64,000 bases of DNA from Phycisphaerales bacterium (GTDB taxonomy: Bacteria; Planctomycetota; Phycisphaerae; UBA1845). How positions within the stretch are numbered: position 1 is the first letter of the stretch; the number at the start of each line of letters is the position of its first letter. Where the stretch lies: NCBI GenBank assembly GCA_020639115.1, contig JACKHG010000008.1:1-64000 (forward strand), written 5' to 3'. A program made the translations under genes and the position numbers. Below are positions 48,366 to 57,328 of the stretch, in pieces. A model generated the notes under the pieces. The model made no database searches and was not told the DNA's origin. It saw only the letters and a program-made list of their open reading frames with translations.

Positions 48366-49502
48366 TCAGCGCGGAGGATGAACGCGCAGCTTGAGCACGC
48401 AGTTCAGCCAACGGTCGCGGAATTGATCGTCGATGGGCCCGAAGGTCTTTTCGAAGAGCATGACCTCCTGTTGCGGCGTGTAGCCGCGGTCGCTCGGGCG
48501 GCGGGCGAGGACGGTGAGGTAGACGCCGAGGTCCTCGCGGCGGTATTTCTGGAGATAGAAGAGGAAGCTCCAGGCCTGGGCGTAGCGTTGTTCGACGTGG
48601 GGGCCGGAAGTCTTGAAGAGCGACTTGTCGCCGATCAGTTGGCGCAGCGGCACGAGGCTGCCGTTGGCGCAGGCGGCGGGGAACTGCTCGGCGGTCGCAT
48701 CCTTCCAGCGGCCCGCGCCCGCGAGCGCGTTGCGCAAGCTGAGCAGGCGGTACTGGTTGACGGCCCCGAAGCCGGCGCCGCGATTGCTCGGCGGCGTTTC
48801 CATGAGCATGGCGAGGCCCTCCGCCACCCAGGGCGGGGTGTCGGCGCCGCGCACGTGCAGGCCGGTATTGAAAAAAACCTGGTGGGCGACCTCGTGCTGC
48901 ACGACGAACAGGTTGATGGTTTCGATGAGGCGGTCGCGCTGGATCTCGAGGCGGCGAACCTGTTTGTAGGTCTGGGCGCGGCTGCCGCCCGAGGACTGCT
49001 GTTCCGCGTGCCGGCGGAGGTTCTCGATCTGCGCGGTCGCAGCGGCGACGCGCGGTGCGTTGCGGGCGTTGTAAAAGAAGGCCCGGTTGCTCGCCGGATG
49101 ATAGAAACCTGCAGCCCCGGTCACGTCGAGATGCAGCCGCTCGGCGAATTGGCGGAACTGCTCGGGGGTCTCGAAGAAAACGATCTCGAGCCGGTGACGC
49201 GGTTCGTGCGTGTCGATTTCGTCCGCCTTGAGCAGGCGCAGGGCGCCCCGGTACGTCGCTTCGACGCGGGTGATGAAGTCGTGGAGCGTGTCCGCGTCCG
49301 TGTTGTAGGCGATGACGAAGTGATCGGTGCGGTTGAGCTCGAAGCCCGATCCGGCGATCTCGAGGAGGCGTGCCTCGGCCCGCGCGTCGATGGGAAGTTC
49401 CCGCTCAGCCGCGCGGACGGTTGATCCGGCGAGTCCGACGAAGATCAGCAGTGCGACGCAGCCGCGTCGCCCGAGGATGGTGCGCTGGCTGCGAACAATC
49501 AT
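48366..49502 (-). CDS. DUF1570 family zinc-metalloprotease-like exported protein
   Basis: This 378-aa exported protein has a signal peptide (VALLIFVGLAGSTVRA) and a gluzincin-like active site. FVVQHEVAHQVFFN supplies an HExxH near residue 202, and the PPWVAEGLAMLME motif supplies a possible third ligand Glu. It belongs to the DUF1570 family. Proteolysis in the periplasm or outside the cell is plausible. Its start overlaps the last bases of nnrE (ATGA), so they are translationally coupled. Confidence 0.85.
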   Translation of the reverse strand: MIVRSQRTILGRRGCVALLIFVGLAGSTVRAAERELPIDARAEARLLEIAGSGFELNRTDHFVIAYNTDADTLHDFITRVEATYRGALRLLKADEIDTHEPRHRLEIVFFETPEQFRQFAERLHLDVTGAAGFYHPASNRAFFYNARNAPRVAAATAQIENLRRHAEQQSSGGSRAQTYKQVRRLEIQRDRLIETINLFVVQHEVAHQVFFNTGLHVRGADTPPWVAEGLAMLMETPPSNRGAGFGAVNQYRLLSLRNALAGAGRWKDATAEQFPAACANGSLVPLRQLIGDKSLFKTSGPHVEQRYAQAWSFLFYLQKYRREDLGVYLTVLARRPSDRGYTPQQEVMLFEKTFGPIDDQFRDRWLNCVLKLRVHPPR

Positions 49503-50227
49503 GGCGCCGGGGACTCAGCCGGGGAATCCTCGTCCTCCGCGAGGACGCGGTCGATCAGTGCCGGCGGCGTGCCGATGTCGGTGACGACCACCTCGCCCGC
49601 GCAGCGCGGGCCCGCCCCGCGGACGAAACCGGGTTTGGGGGCGACAAAGGTGATGGTGGCATCCGCCCGCACAGCCACGTTGCCCACCTCCCCCGTGTCG
49701 CAGTCGAGGCCGGAGGGCACGTCGATGGCGATCACCCGGGCGGCTTGCTGGGCATTGAGCGCCGCGATCAGCGCGGCCATCGGCTCGCGGACCGCTCCAG
49801 AAAAACCGGTACCGAGCAGCGCGTCGATCACGACGGTATTGGCGTCGATGCGGCGGGCGGCGCGGACTGCGCTCTCCACGTCGCCGACGACTTCGCGGGG
49901 AATGCCGATGGCGCGGGCGATGATGTGATTGGTCTCCGCGTCGGGCGACATCTTGCGGACGTCGCCGACGATGTGCAGGTCGACGCGCCAGCCCGCGTTG
50001 TGCAGGTGGCGGGCGATGACGAATCCGTCGCCGCCGTTGTTGCCGGTGCCGCAGCAGATGCGGGCCCGCCGGCCGGTGCCGGCGCAGTGCGCGTCGATCC
50101 ACTGCGCCGCGTTGCGCCCCGCGTTTTCCATCAGGATGATCGAGGGGTAGTGCAGCTCGTGCACGGCGCACTCATCGACGCGCCGCACCTGCTGCCGGGT
50201 CAGTACGAGCGATTGAGCCGTTTCCAT
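49499..50227 (-). CDS. nnrE: NAD(P)H-hydrate epimerase
   Basis: This 242-aa YjeF N-terminal domain protein epimerises damaged NAD(P)H hydrates so they can be repaired. Family motifs include SIILMENAGRNAA, the CGTGNNGGDGFVIARHL loop, VIDALLGTGFSG and IDVPSGLDCDTGE. It lacks the C-terminal dehydratase (NnrD) domain, so it is the epimerase-only form. It lies upstream of the DUF1570 protease with an ATGA overlap and is divergent from surE. Confidence 0.92.
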   Translation of the reverse strand: METAQSLVLTRQQVRRVDECAVHELHYPSIILMENAGRNAAQWIDAHCAGTGRRARICCGTGNNGGDGFVIARHLHNAGWRVDLHIVGDVRKMSPDAETNHIIARAIGIPREVVGDVESAVRAARRIDANTVVIDALLGTGFSGAVREPMAALIAALNAQQAARVIAIDVPSGLDCDTGEVGNVAVRADATITFVAPKPGFVRGAGPRCAGEVVVTDIGTPPALIDRVLAEDEDSPAESPAP

Positions 50228-50258
50228 AACCCATGATTGTATGCCCGGCCCCGGTGCG

Positions 50259-50288
50259 TTGACACCGTTTTCCGCGCCCCCCTACAAT
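50259..50288 (+). promoter_or_regulatory. Sigma70-type promoter for surE
   Basis: TTGACA (50259-50264) and TACAAT (50283-50288) are spaced 18 bases apart, near consensus. They are about 105 bases before the surE start and would transcribe surE and the following AAA gene. Confidence 0.7.
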
Positions 50289-50394
50289 GCCGACCGCTGA
50301 CGCGCGCCAGCGGTCAGGCCCCCACCGCAAGGTCTCCGGCCCGACAGACCCGCAGACGATCCTCCGGCGACCGCCCCCACCGCACACACTGCTC

Positions 50395-51162
50395 ATGCGC
50401 ATATTGCTCACCAACGATGACGGCATCCTGGCCCCGGGACTGGCGGCGCTCTACGCCGCACTGACGAAGATCGGCGAGGTCTCGGTCGTCGCACCCGACA
50501 GCGTCCAGTCTGCCGCCGGGCACGGGATCACCGTGCGGCACCCGGTGGCGGCCCGGTGGATCCACGTGCACGACTCGTTTCACGGGTGGGCGGTCGCGGG
50601 CCGGCCGGCGGACTGCGTCAAGCTGGCGGTGGCCCGGTTGCTCGATCACCGGCCGGACCTCGTGGTGTCGGGGATCAACGACGGGGCGAACGTCGCGGTG
50701 AACGTGCTGTACAGCGGGACGGTGGCAGCCGCGGCTGAGGGCGCGATCCTCGGCATCCCGTCGGTTGCGGTCTCGCTGGAATGGGGCGAGGAACTCGACT
50801 TCCACGGGGCGGCGGAGATCGCCCGCGGCATCATCGCCCGGTTCGCCGACCGGGTCCAAGCGGGCGACCCGCCCTGCCCGCTGCTGAACATCAACATTCC
50901 GGACCTGACGCACAAGCGGCTGCTGGGCATCCGCGTGGTGCCGCAGGCGGCGGCGCGCACGAACGACCGCTACGAACTGCACGAGAACGAGTCGGGCTCG
51001 GTGGCGTACTCGCTGAGCGGATGGTTCGAGGAGTTCGGGACGGGCGAGTTCGATCTCGGCGCGCTGCGCGAAGGGAACATCGTGCTTACGCCGCTGCACT
51101 TCGACATGACCGATCACGCGCGCCTCGAGCGGGTGCGCCAGACCCTCGCGGACGGCGCATAA
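50395..51162 (+). CDS. surE: 5'/3'-nucleotidase SurE
   Basis: This 255-aa metal-dependent phosphatase hydrolyses nucleoside monophosphates and possibly polyphosphate; it is a survival/stress gene in many bacteria. The N-terminus ILLTNDDGILAPG holds the metal-binding Asp pair. AGRPADCVKLAV, VVSGINDGANVAVNVLYSGTV and PLLNINIP complete the family pattern. Length is typical. The ATG begins the family motif directly. A good promoter lies upstream. The next gene starts four bases after its stop. Confidence 0.92.
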   Translation: MRILLTNDDGILAPGLAALYAALTKIGEVSVVAPDSVQSAAGHGITVRHPVAARWIHVHDSFHGWAVAGRPADCVKLAVARLLDHRPDLVVSGINDGANVAVNVLYSGTVAAAAEGAILGIPSVAVSLEWGEELDFHGAAEIARGIIARFADRVQAGDPPCPLLNINIPDLTHKRLLGIRVVPQAAARTNDRYELHENESGSVAYSLSGWFEEFGTGEFDLGALREGNIVLTPLHFDMTDHARLERVRQTLADGA

Positions 51163-51166
51163 GGCG

Positions 51167-52513
51167 ATGGCGATGCACGATGAAACCATCCGGTCGCTGC
51201 GCGAGGCGCTGCGGGTCTCCCCCGAGAACGTGCCGCTGCGAAAGCACCTGGCCGAGGTGCTGATGGCCAGCGGGCAGTTCGCCGAGGCGCAGCGCGAATA
51301 TCAGCAGGCGCTGACGCTGCAAAGTGACTCGATCGAATTGAAGCTCGGGCTCGCGACGGCGTACTACCGGCAGGAGAAGGACTCGCACGCGCTCGTTGTT
51401 GTCGAGGACCTGATCCGCACGCCGCACGCCCCACCGAGCGCCGGCCTGCTGTACGCCCGTCTGCTGCTCCGCGCCGGCGACGTGCAGAAAGCGCTGGCCC
51501 ACTACCGATCAGCCGTGGACGCCCAGCCGGACCTCGCGGACCCAGCGCTGGAGGAACGCTTCGGCATCGGCGTCGAGGAGGAGGCGGACGCCGAGGTGGT
51601 CGAGGGCCGCGTGCGCGCCCGCCACGAGGAGCCCGGTGGAGCGCTTGAAAATGAGTTCGAACGCCCCACCGCGACCTTCGCGGACGTCGGGGGCATGGAC
51701 GCGCTCAAGGAGGAGATCCGGCTCAAGATCATCCACCCGCTGGCCCAGCCCGAGATTTACGCCGCGTACGGCAAGAAGATCGGCGGCGGAATCCTGCTCT
51801 ACGGGCCGCCGGGGTGCGGCAAAACGCACATCGCCCGGGCGACTGCCGGCGAGGTCAAGGCGTCGTTCCTGGCCATCGGCATCCACGACGTGCTGGACAT
51901 GTGGATCGGCCAGAGCGAACGCAACCTGCACGCGTTGTTCGACCAGGCGCGGCGGCGGCGGCCGTGCGTGCTCTTCTTCGACGAGGTGGATGCACTCGGG
52001 GCGAGCCGCTCGGACATGCGGCAAAGCGCCGGCCGACAACTCATCAACCAGTTCCTCGCGGAACTCGACGGGATCGAGTCGGCCAACGACGGGCTGCTCA
52101 TGCTCGCCGCGACGAACGCGCCGTGGCACCTCGACTCCGCGTTCCGCCGCCCGGGCCGGTTCGACCGCTTGATCTTCGTGCCGCCGCCGGACGCCCCCGC
52201 CCGCGCGGCCATTCTGGGCATCCTGCTGCGCAACAAGCCGGTCGCGGACGTGGACACGGAGTTTCTCGCGAAGAAGACGGAGGGCTTCTCGGGCGCGGAC
52301 CTCAAGGCGGTGGTGGAGACCGCGATCGAGGCGAAGCTGGGCGAAGCGCTCAAGACCGGCGTGCCCGCGCCACTCACCACGAAGGACCTGCGCGCGGCAG
52401 CCAAGGGGCTCAAACCGACGACGTCGGAGTGGTTCTCCGCGGCGCGCAACTATGCCCTCTACGCGAACCAGGGCGGCTTCTACGACGAAATCCTCAAGTA
52501 CCTCAAGATCTGA
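51167..52513 (+). CDS. TPR-AAA+ ATPase
   Basis: This 448-aa protein fuses TPR-like repeats (residues about 1-135, VLMASGQFAEAQREYQQALT, RLLLRAGDVQKALAHYRSAV) to a classical AAA domain. It shows FADVGGMDALKEEI, Walker A GPPGCGKT near 215, Walker B VLFFDEVDA near 268 and the second region of homology with RRPGRFDRLIF. It resembles Cdc48/FtsH/spastin-group ATPases and should remodel or unfold protein partners selected through the TPRs. The gene is coupled to surE (4-base gap) and its last base is shared with the next TPR gene. Confidence 0.9.
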   Translation: MAMHDETIRSLREALRVSPENVPLRKHLAEVLMASGQFAEAQREYQQALTLQSDSIELKLGLATAYYRQEKDSHALVVVEDLIRTPHAPPSAGLLYARLLLRAGDVQKALAHYRSAVDAQPDLADPALEERFGIGVEEEADAEVVEGRVRARHEEPGGALENEFERPTATFADVGGMDALKEEIRLKIIHPLAQPEIYAAYGKKIGGGILLYGPPGCGKTHIARATAGEVKASFLAIGIHDVLDMWIGQSERNLHALFDQARRRRPCVLFFDEVDALGASRSDMRQSAGRQLINQFLAELDGIESANDGLLMLAATNAPWHLDSAFRRPGRFDRLIFVPPPDAPARAAILGILLRNKPVADVDTEFLAKKTEGFSGADLKAVVETAIEAKLGEALKTGVPAPLTTKDLRAAAKGLKPTTSEWFSAARNYALYANQGGFYDEILKYLKI

Positions 52514-53802
52514 TGAACAGCCACGTCCTGCGCGCCCACGTTCTGCTGGAACAGTCTCGGTACGACCTCGCCGAGCAGGAGTTGCGGCTCGCGCTCAGCC
52601 AGGATCCGAACGACGCGCTCGCGTTCGCGCTGCTCGCGATGTGCCTGGCGGAGCGCGAACGGTTCAAGGAGGCGACGGAGGCCGCCCATCGCGCGATCGA
52701 ACTCGCGCCCGACGACGCGTTTGCACACTTCGCTTTGGCGTGCGTGCTGAACGATCGTCAGCGGCCGAAGGAGGCGGAGGTCGCGGCACGGGAGGCGATC
52801 CGGCTCAACGCCGAAGAACCGCGGTACCACGGCATGCTCGCCATCACGCTCGCCCAGCAGGAACGCTGGCAGGACGCGCTGCAGGTCGCGGAGTTCGGTC
52901 TGCAGCTCGACCCGGAGCACGTGATGTGCACGAACGCCCGGGCCATCGCACTGGCGCACCTCGGCCGCCGCACGGAAGCGATCGAGACGACGCGGAGTGC
53001 GCTCGCCGAGGATCCCGAAAACGCGATGACGCACGCGAACCACGGCTGGATGCTGCTGCGTCACGGGAAGCCCGACGAGGCGATGACGCACTTTCGGGAG
53101 GCGTTGCGGCTCGACCCGACCTACGACTGGGCGCGGGCCGGGATTGTCGAAGCGCTCAAAGCGCGGCATCGCGTCTACCGGTGGCTGCTGCGCTACCTGT
53201 TCTGGATGTCGACACTGTCGTCTCGGGCGCGCTGGGGCGTGGTCATCGGGCTCTACGTCGGGTATCGCCTCAGCGAAGGCGTCCTGAGTCGTTATCCCGA
53301 GAGCGGCGTAATCCTCTGGCCGCTGATCGGCCTGTACATCGCCTTTGTGATGCTGACCTGGGTGGGCCAGCCGATGTTCAGCCTGCTCTTACGATTGAAC
53401 CGGTTCGGGCGATTGGCGTTATCCGACGAGCAGCGCCGCGAATCGACTTGGGTCGGCCTGTGCATGCTGGGCGTGCCCGTGTTCATCGTCGCCGGACTGG
53501 TTACCGGCAAATTCGAGTTCTACATCGCGGCGCTGGCGAGCTGGCTGCTGGTGATACCCGTCGCGGGCGTGTTCAAGTGCCACGAGGGCTGGCCGCGCAC
53601 GGTGATGATCACGTACGCCGCCATAGCGGCAACGATCGCGGTCGGCAGCGTGGTGGGGATCATGCTGGTGGGGCCGACGACACCCGGGCAGGAGAGCGCG
53701 GCGGACCGGTTGTTGAGCATGTCCCTCTTCGGCTGCATACTCTTGTCGGCGGCAGCCACGTGGCTGATCAATATCCTGGGCGGGATCCGGCCGAAACGGT
53801 AG
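52513..53802 (+). CDS. TPR protein with C-terminal membrane domain
   Basis: This 429-aa protein has about six TPR units in its first 225 residues (ARDSRYDLAEQELRLALSQ-like repeats, including LAEQELRLALSQDPNDALA and HGKPDEAMTHFREALRLDP). They are followed by several hydrophobic segments (WGVVIGLYVGYRL, VILWPLIGLYIAFVMLTWVG, FYIAALASWLLVIPVAGVF, LLSMSLFGCILLSAAATWL). It is probably an inner-membrane scaffold. The start overlaps the stop of the AAA gene (TGATG), so the two are coupled and likely act in one complex. The family is not recognised beyond TPR. Confidence 0.8.
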   Translation: MNSHVLRAHVLLEQSRYDLAEQELRLALSQDPNDALAFALLAMCLAERERFKEATEAAHRAIELAPDDAFAHFALACVLNDRQRPKEAEVAAREAIRLNAEEPRYHGMLAITLAQQERWQDALQVAEFGLQLDPEHVMCTNARAIALAHLGRRTEAIETTRSALAEDPENAMTHANHGWMLLRHGKPDEAMTHFREALRLDPTYDWARAGIVEALKARHRVYRWLLRYLFWMSTLSSRARWGVVIGLYVGYRLSEGVLSRYPESGVILWPLIGLYIAFVMLTWVGQPMFSLLLRLNRFGRLALSDEQRRESTWVGLCMLGVPVFIVAGLVTGKFEFYIAALASWLLVIPVAGVFKCHEGWPRTVMITYAAIAATIAVGSVVGIMLVGPTTPGQESAADRLLSMSLFGCILLSAAATWLINILGGIRPKR

Positions 53803-53881
53803 TCCCGCCCCACCGGGGACGGACCGGCGGGCGTGGCCGGGGACGTTCGCGGACCGCAGCGTCGAGTGGAACGACAGGACC

Positions 53882-54607
53882 TTGTTCTACCAGTTTTCAC
53901 GCAGGCTGTGCAAAGCAGTATTCGGCGGGCTGTGGCGCATGCGCGGCGTCGGCGTCGAGAACGTGCCGGTGCGCGGCCCGGCGATCCTCGCGTGCAACCA
54001 TCAGAGCTACCTGGACCCGGTGCTGGTCGGTGCGTTCGCGAAGCGCACGCTGCACTACATGGCCCGCGACACGCTCTTTCACAACCGCGCGTTCGGCCGG
54101 TTGATCCGCAACTTCAACGCGTTTCCGGTCAAACGCGGGACGGCCGACGTCGGTGCGATCAAGGAGTCGCTGCGTCGGCTCCGCGCCGGGCACGCCCTGC
54201 TGATGTTTCCCGAGGGCACGCGGACAACGGACGGCCGGGTGCGGCCGATGCAACCCGGGGTCATCGCGATCGCCCGGCGGAGCGGGGCTGCGATCGTGCC
54301 CGTGGCGCTGGAGGGCGTATTCGAGGCGTGGCCGCGTGACCGCAAGCTGCCGCGCTGGGCACCGATGGCGGTGAAGTTCGGTGCGGCGATCGCGCCGGAG
54401 GAACTGGAGAAGCTGGAAGACGCAGCCGCGGCTGACCTGCTCACCGCGCGGATTCGCGCTTTGCAGAACGAGCTGCGTGCGCGTGCGGGACGCCCCCCCT
54501 TCGAGTATGCTGCCGCGGCAGACAACGCGGAAGCTACCCTTCCGACCCATTGCGAGGAGTCCAGACATGGCGGAACCGATTCACGGCCAGCGGCCGATGG
54601 TGGTTGA
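53882..54607 (+). CDS. plsC: 1-acyl-sn-glycerol-3-phosphate acyltransferase, PlsC family
   Basis: This 241-aa membrane-associated acyltransferase makes phosphatidate for phospholipid synthesis. It has the HX4D motif ACNHQSYLDP (His near residue 39), the FPEGTRTTDG block near 109 and ARRSGAAIVPVALEG. The start is a TTG; ACAGGA precedes it. Its C-terminal tail is low-complexity and overlaps the next gene by 41 bases. Other lysophospholipid acyltransferases are possible. Confidence 0.88.
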   Translation: MFYQFSRRLCKAVFGGLWRMRGVGVENVPVRGPAILACNHQSYLDPVLVGAFAKRTLHYMARDTLFHNRAFGRLIRNFNAFPVKRGTADVGAIKESLRRLRAGHALLMFPEGTRTTDGRVRPMQPGVIAIARRSGAAIVPVALEGVFEAWPRDRKLPRWAPMAVKFGAAIAPEELEKLEDAAAADLLTARIRALQNELRARAGRPPFEYAAAADNAEATLPTHCEESRHGGTDSRPAADGG

Positions 54608-54809
54608 GGAGACCGCCGGCAAGAAGGCGTACTGCATGTGCGGCCATTCAGCCAACCTGCCCTACTGCGACGGATCCCATTCGCGCGAGCAGACCGGCGT
54701 CGGCCCCTGCGTGGTGGAGATCACCGAGAACAAACGGGTCTCGATATGTCAGTGCCACAAGAGCGCGAACCTGCCGTTTTGCGACGGGACGCACAAGAAG
54801 ATTGGATGA
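54567..54809 (+). CDS. Double CDGSH iron-sulfur protein
   Basis: This 80-aa protein has two CDGSH-type [2Fe-2S] sites: YCMCGHSANLPYCDGSH and ICQCHKSANLPFCDGTH. Each provides the three cysteines and one histidine that bind a cluster. The two-motif prokaryotic MitoNEET-like family acts in electron transfer or iron/redox sensing. It begins inside the 3' end of plsC, with GAGGAG upstream of the ATG. An inverted repeat follows directly after its stop. Confidence 0.92.
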   Translation: MAEPIHGQRPMVVEETAGKKAYCMCGHSANLPYCDGSHSREQTGVGPCVVEITENKRVSICQCHKSANLPFCDGTHKKIG

Positions 54810-54811
54810 CG

Positions 54812-54907
54812 AGGGATTGAGGGATTAGGGGATTAAGGGATTAAGGTGAGGTCGAGGCCTGCGGCTGTGTGTGTGCCGGACCTCAATCCCTTAATCCCTC
54901 AATCCCT
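54812..54907 (+). repeat. GGGATTA-type tandem/inverted repeat hairpin
   Basis: The left arm (about 54812-54853) contains AGGGATTGAGGGATTA and further GGGATTAA units, ending GTGAGGTC. The right arm (54879-54907) is its near reverse complement, starting GACCTCAATCCC. The left arm carries one extra heptamer unit. The loop is about 25 bases. It could terminate the CDGSH transcript or be a short mobile repeat. Confidence 0.6.
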
Positions 54908-54916
54908 GCCGCTACC

Positions 54917-56464
54917 ATGCAGGGTATCGAGGCGGGATGGTGGTTGTTGTTCTTCGGGGCGTTCGGGCTCTGCCTGGGCAGCTTCCTGAACGTGGTGATC
55001 TACCGCATTCCACGGGACATCTCGCTGCGCGAGCCGCGTTGGTCGTTCTGCCCCGGCTGCCTGCACCGCATCGCCTGGTACGACAATCTGCCGCTGTTCA
55101 GCTATATCCAGCTCGGCGGCAATTGCCGCTCCTGCGGGATGCGAATATCGCCGCGTTACCCGCTCATCGAGATCCTCGGCGCGCTGACCACGCTCATCCT
55201 GTTCGATGCCTTCTTCATTGCCCACAGCCACAGCGGCATCGGCGGCTATTTCGTTCGGACCCCGGTGGGCGCGACCCTCACCTGGCAGGTCAGCGACGAC
55301 TGGCCGATCTACCTGGCGCACGTCGTGCTCTTCGGCGGCCTGCTGGCCATGTCGGCAATCGACATCGAGTACTACTGGGTCGACGTCCGGTTCACGTGGT
55401 GCGCAGCCTTCGCGGGCTTCGTCCTGCACGCAATCTGGAGCCCCCCTGCTCCGGACACCTGGGTGCGCCCCGGTGACGCCATGGGGGCAGCGGCCTTGGC
55501 GGCCACAGCCACTCTGGCGCTCACCGCGCTGATTTTCCGGGCGCGGTACCACGATCCTGGCTGCGATCACTGCGCGCACGACGAGCACGTTCCCCTGCTG
55601 GCGCCAATCTTCGCCGGGGCGCCCGGGGCGATCGCGGACCACGAGGAGGAGAGTCCGGAGCCGCCGCCGACCGCCCCGAGGTCGCTGGTGGCGGTTCGGA
55701 TCGCCTTGTGGGCCGCGGGTCTGATGCTGCTCTTGCTGGTGGGCGGGGCGTGGCTCGATGCGATCGACGTGGATCTGCACCTGCCGCCAATCATCCGCTG
55801 GGCGCCCGTTTTCGTACTGTTTTTCTGCCTGATCGTCGCCGGGGGGATGCCGCGGCGGCACTCGGACAGCGCGATTCTGGCGGCAATCGAGGCGGAGCGG
55901 CATTCCGCGCGGCGGGTGGCGCTCGGCGAGGCGGCGATGCTGCTGCCGGCGATCGCGATCGGCGTGGCGGTGTGGTATGCCGTGACCCAGACGGCGAGCG
56001 CGGACACGATTCACGCGTGGCTGCACTGGTCGCCGAACCGGGAGTGGCATCCGGTGCAGGGACTGGCGACGGCTGCAGTCGGGTTCATCATCGGCGGCGG
56101 GATCGGTTGGCTCGTGCGGATCGTGGCGACGCTGATCATGGGTCGCGAGGCGTTCGGGACGGGCGACATCCACATGATGGCGGCGGCGGGCTGCGTGGCG
56201 GGCTGGCCGGTCGTGCTGATCGGGTTCGTGCTCTGCTCGTTTCTGGCACTGCTGGGATGGTTGCTGCTGGTTCCGTTCAAACGTGCGCGGGCGATCCCGC
56301 TCGGTCCTTGGCTGTCGATTGCGTTTTTGATTGTGGTGGTACTGTATGGGCCGATCGTCAAATCGCATTGGGTGCAGAATGTTGTGACGGTGTTCAGCCG
56401 TCCTGCAGAAACAATTCACAACGTCAGCAACCTGCCGTTTACGCCGCTCGCGCCGGAGGACTAG
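54917..56464 (+). CDS. pilD: Prepilin peptidase, A24 family, unusually long
   Basis: This 515-aa polytopic inner-membrane aspartic protease cleaves and methylates type IV prepilins. The N-terminal LGSFLNVVIYRIPR and DiS_P_DiS domain have two CxxC pairs (CPGCLHRI near 45, CRSCGMRI near 70). The catalytic Asp pair is in AIDIEYYWVDVR (near 150) and FGTGDIHMMAAAGCVAGW (near 415). The usual length is 250-290 aa. Here about 230 residues intervene, including an acidic/His-rich loop (CDHCAHDEHVPL) and additional helices. The pilT homologue is 53 kb away at 377. The start was chosen at 54917, just ahead of the hydrophobic start. Confidence 0.88.
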   Translation: MQGIEAGWWLLFFGAFGLCLGSFLNVVIYRIPRDISLREPRWSFCPGCLHRIAWYDNLPLFSYIQLGGNCRSCGMRISPRYPLIEILGALTTLILFDAFFIAHSHSGIGGYFVRTPVGATLTWQVSDDWPIYLAHVVLFGGLLAMSAIDIEYYWVDVRFTWCAAFAGFVLHAIWSPPAPDTWVRPGDAMGAAALAATATLALTALIFRARYHDPGCDHCAHDEHVPLLAPIFAGAPGAIADHEEESPEPPPTAPRSLVAVRIALWAAGLMLLLLVGGAWLDAIDVDLHLPPIIRWAPVFVLFFCLIVAGGMPRRHSDSAILAAIEAERHSARRVALGEAAMLLPAIAIGVAVWYAVTQTASADTIHAWLHWSPNREWHPVQGLATAAVGFIIGGGIGWLVRIVATLIMGREAFGTGDIHMMAAAGCVAGWPVVLIGFVLCSFLALLGWLLLVPFKRARAIPLGPWLSIAFLIVVVLYGPIVKSHWVQNVVTVFSRPAETIHNVSNLPFTPLAPED

Positions 56465-56674
56465 ATAAGCCTTGCAATTCAGGCAAGTTCGGCATACCTT
56501 CGCGGCGTCACGCTGGCGTTGTGCGCGCGATTGATCGGTGCGTCGCCGACGCGCGCGGTCTTGCCGGTGTGAAGGCTTCGACATCCCGCTTTCGCGCTTG
56601 CGGGAAAGGATTCCCGAACGAGCCGGTGGCGCCGCGCGTCAACCACCGGCTGGTCCAGACACGGAGGTACACTC

Positions 56675-57328
56675 ATGACCCGCGCCATCAAGTCCGGCAT
56701 TGTGCTGGCCCTTATCGCCCTGCCGCTGGCCAGCGGCTGCAACGACACCAAGGGTCGCATCGCGTTGCTCGAGGAGAGCAACCAGAAGCTGCTCAACGAT
56801 CTGCAGCGCGCCCAGGCGGAGCTTTCCCGCTGCCGCGACGCCAACGCGTCGTGCGGGGATCAACTCGCGTCGATGCGTGGCGAGATCGACAACCTGCGCA
56901 ACCAGCCGGCGCAGGTGCCCGAAGGCTGGACGGCGGTACCCGGCGGCGCGATGATCGCGATCGAGGGCTCGGTGCTGTTCGATTCGGGTAAAGTCAAGCT
57001 GCGGTCGAACGCGCAGAACACGCTGGAGAAGATCTACGACGTGCTGCGCACCGACTACGCCGACAAGGACGTGCTGGTCTATGGCCACACTGACGACGAG
57101 CCGATCAAGAAGAGCGGGTGGGAGGACAACTACGAGCTCAGCGCCGAGCGCGCCCTCGCGGTGGTCCGCTGGCTGAAGGAGCGCGGCGTATCGCCGAGCC
57201 GCCTGGTGGCCTGCGGCGTGGGCGAGTACCGTCCGCGCGTGCCGAACACCTCCCGTGACAACCGGGCCAAGAACCGCCGGGTGGAGATCTTCGCCCTCGA
57301 CGCCGAAGTGAAGACCGCGGCGCGTTAG
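56675..57328 (+). CDS. OmpA-family lipoprotein
   Basis: This 217-aa lipoprotein has a signal (VLALIALPLASGC, lipobox LASGC), a coiled-coil segment (LEESNQKLLNDLQRAQAELS) and a C-terminal OmpA/MotB domain (about 95-205; VLFDSGKVKLRSNAQ, VYGHTDDEPIKKSG, VACGVGEYRPRVPN, NRRVEIF). It should link the outer membrane to peptidoglycan, as Pal or YiaD do. Its TAG stop begins a palindromic repeat (57326), and a strong terminator follows at 57453. Confidence 0.9.
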   Translation: MTRAIKSGIVLALIALPLASGCNDTKGRIALLEESNQKLLNDLQRAQAELSRCRDANASCGDQLASMRGEIDNLRNQPAQVPEGWTAVPGGAMIAIEGSVLFDSGKVKLRSNAQNTLEKIYDVLRTDYADKDVLVYGHTDDEPIKKSGWEDNYELSAERALAVVRWLKERGVSPSRLVACGVGEYRPRVPNTSRDNRAKNRRVEIFALDAEVKTAAR

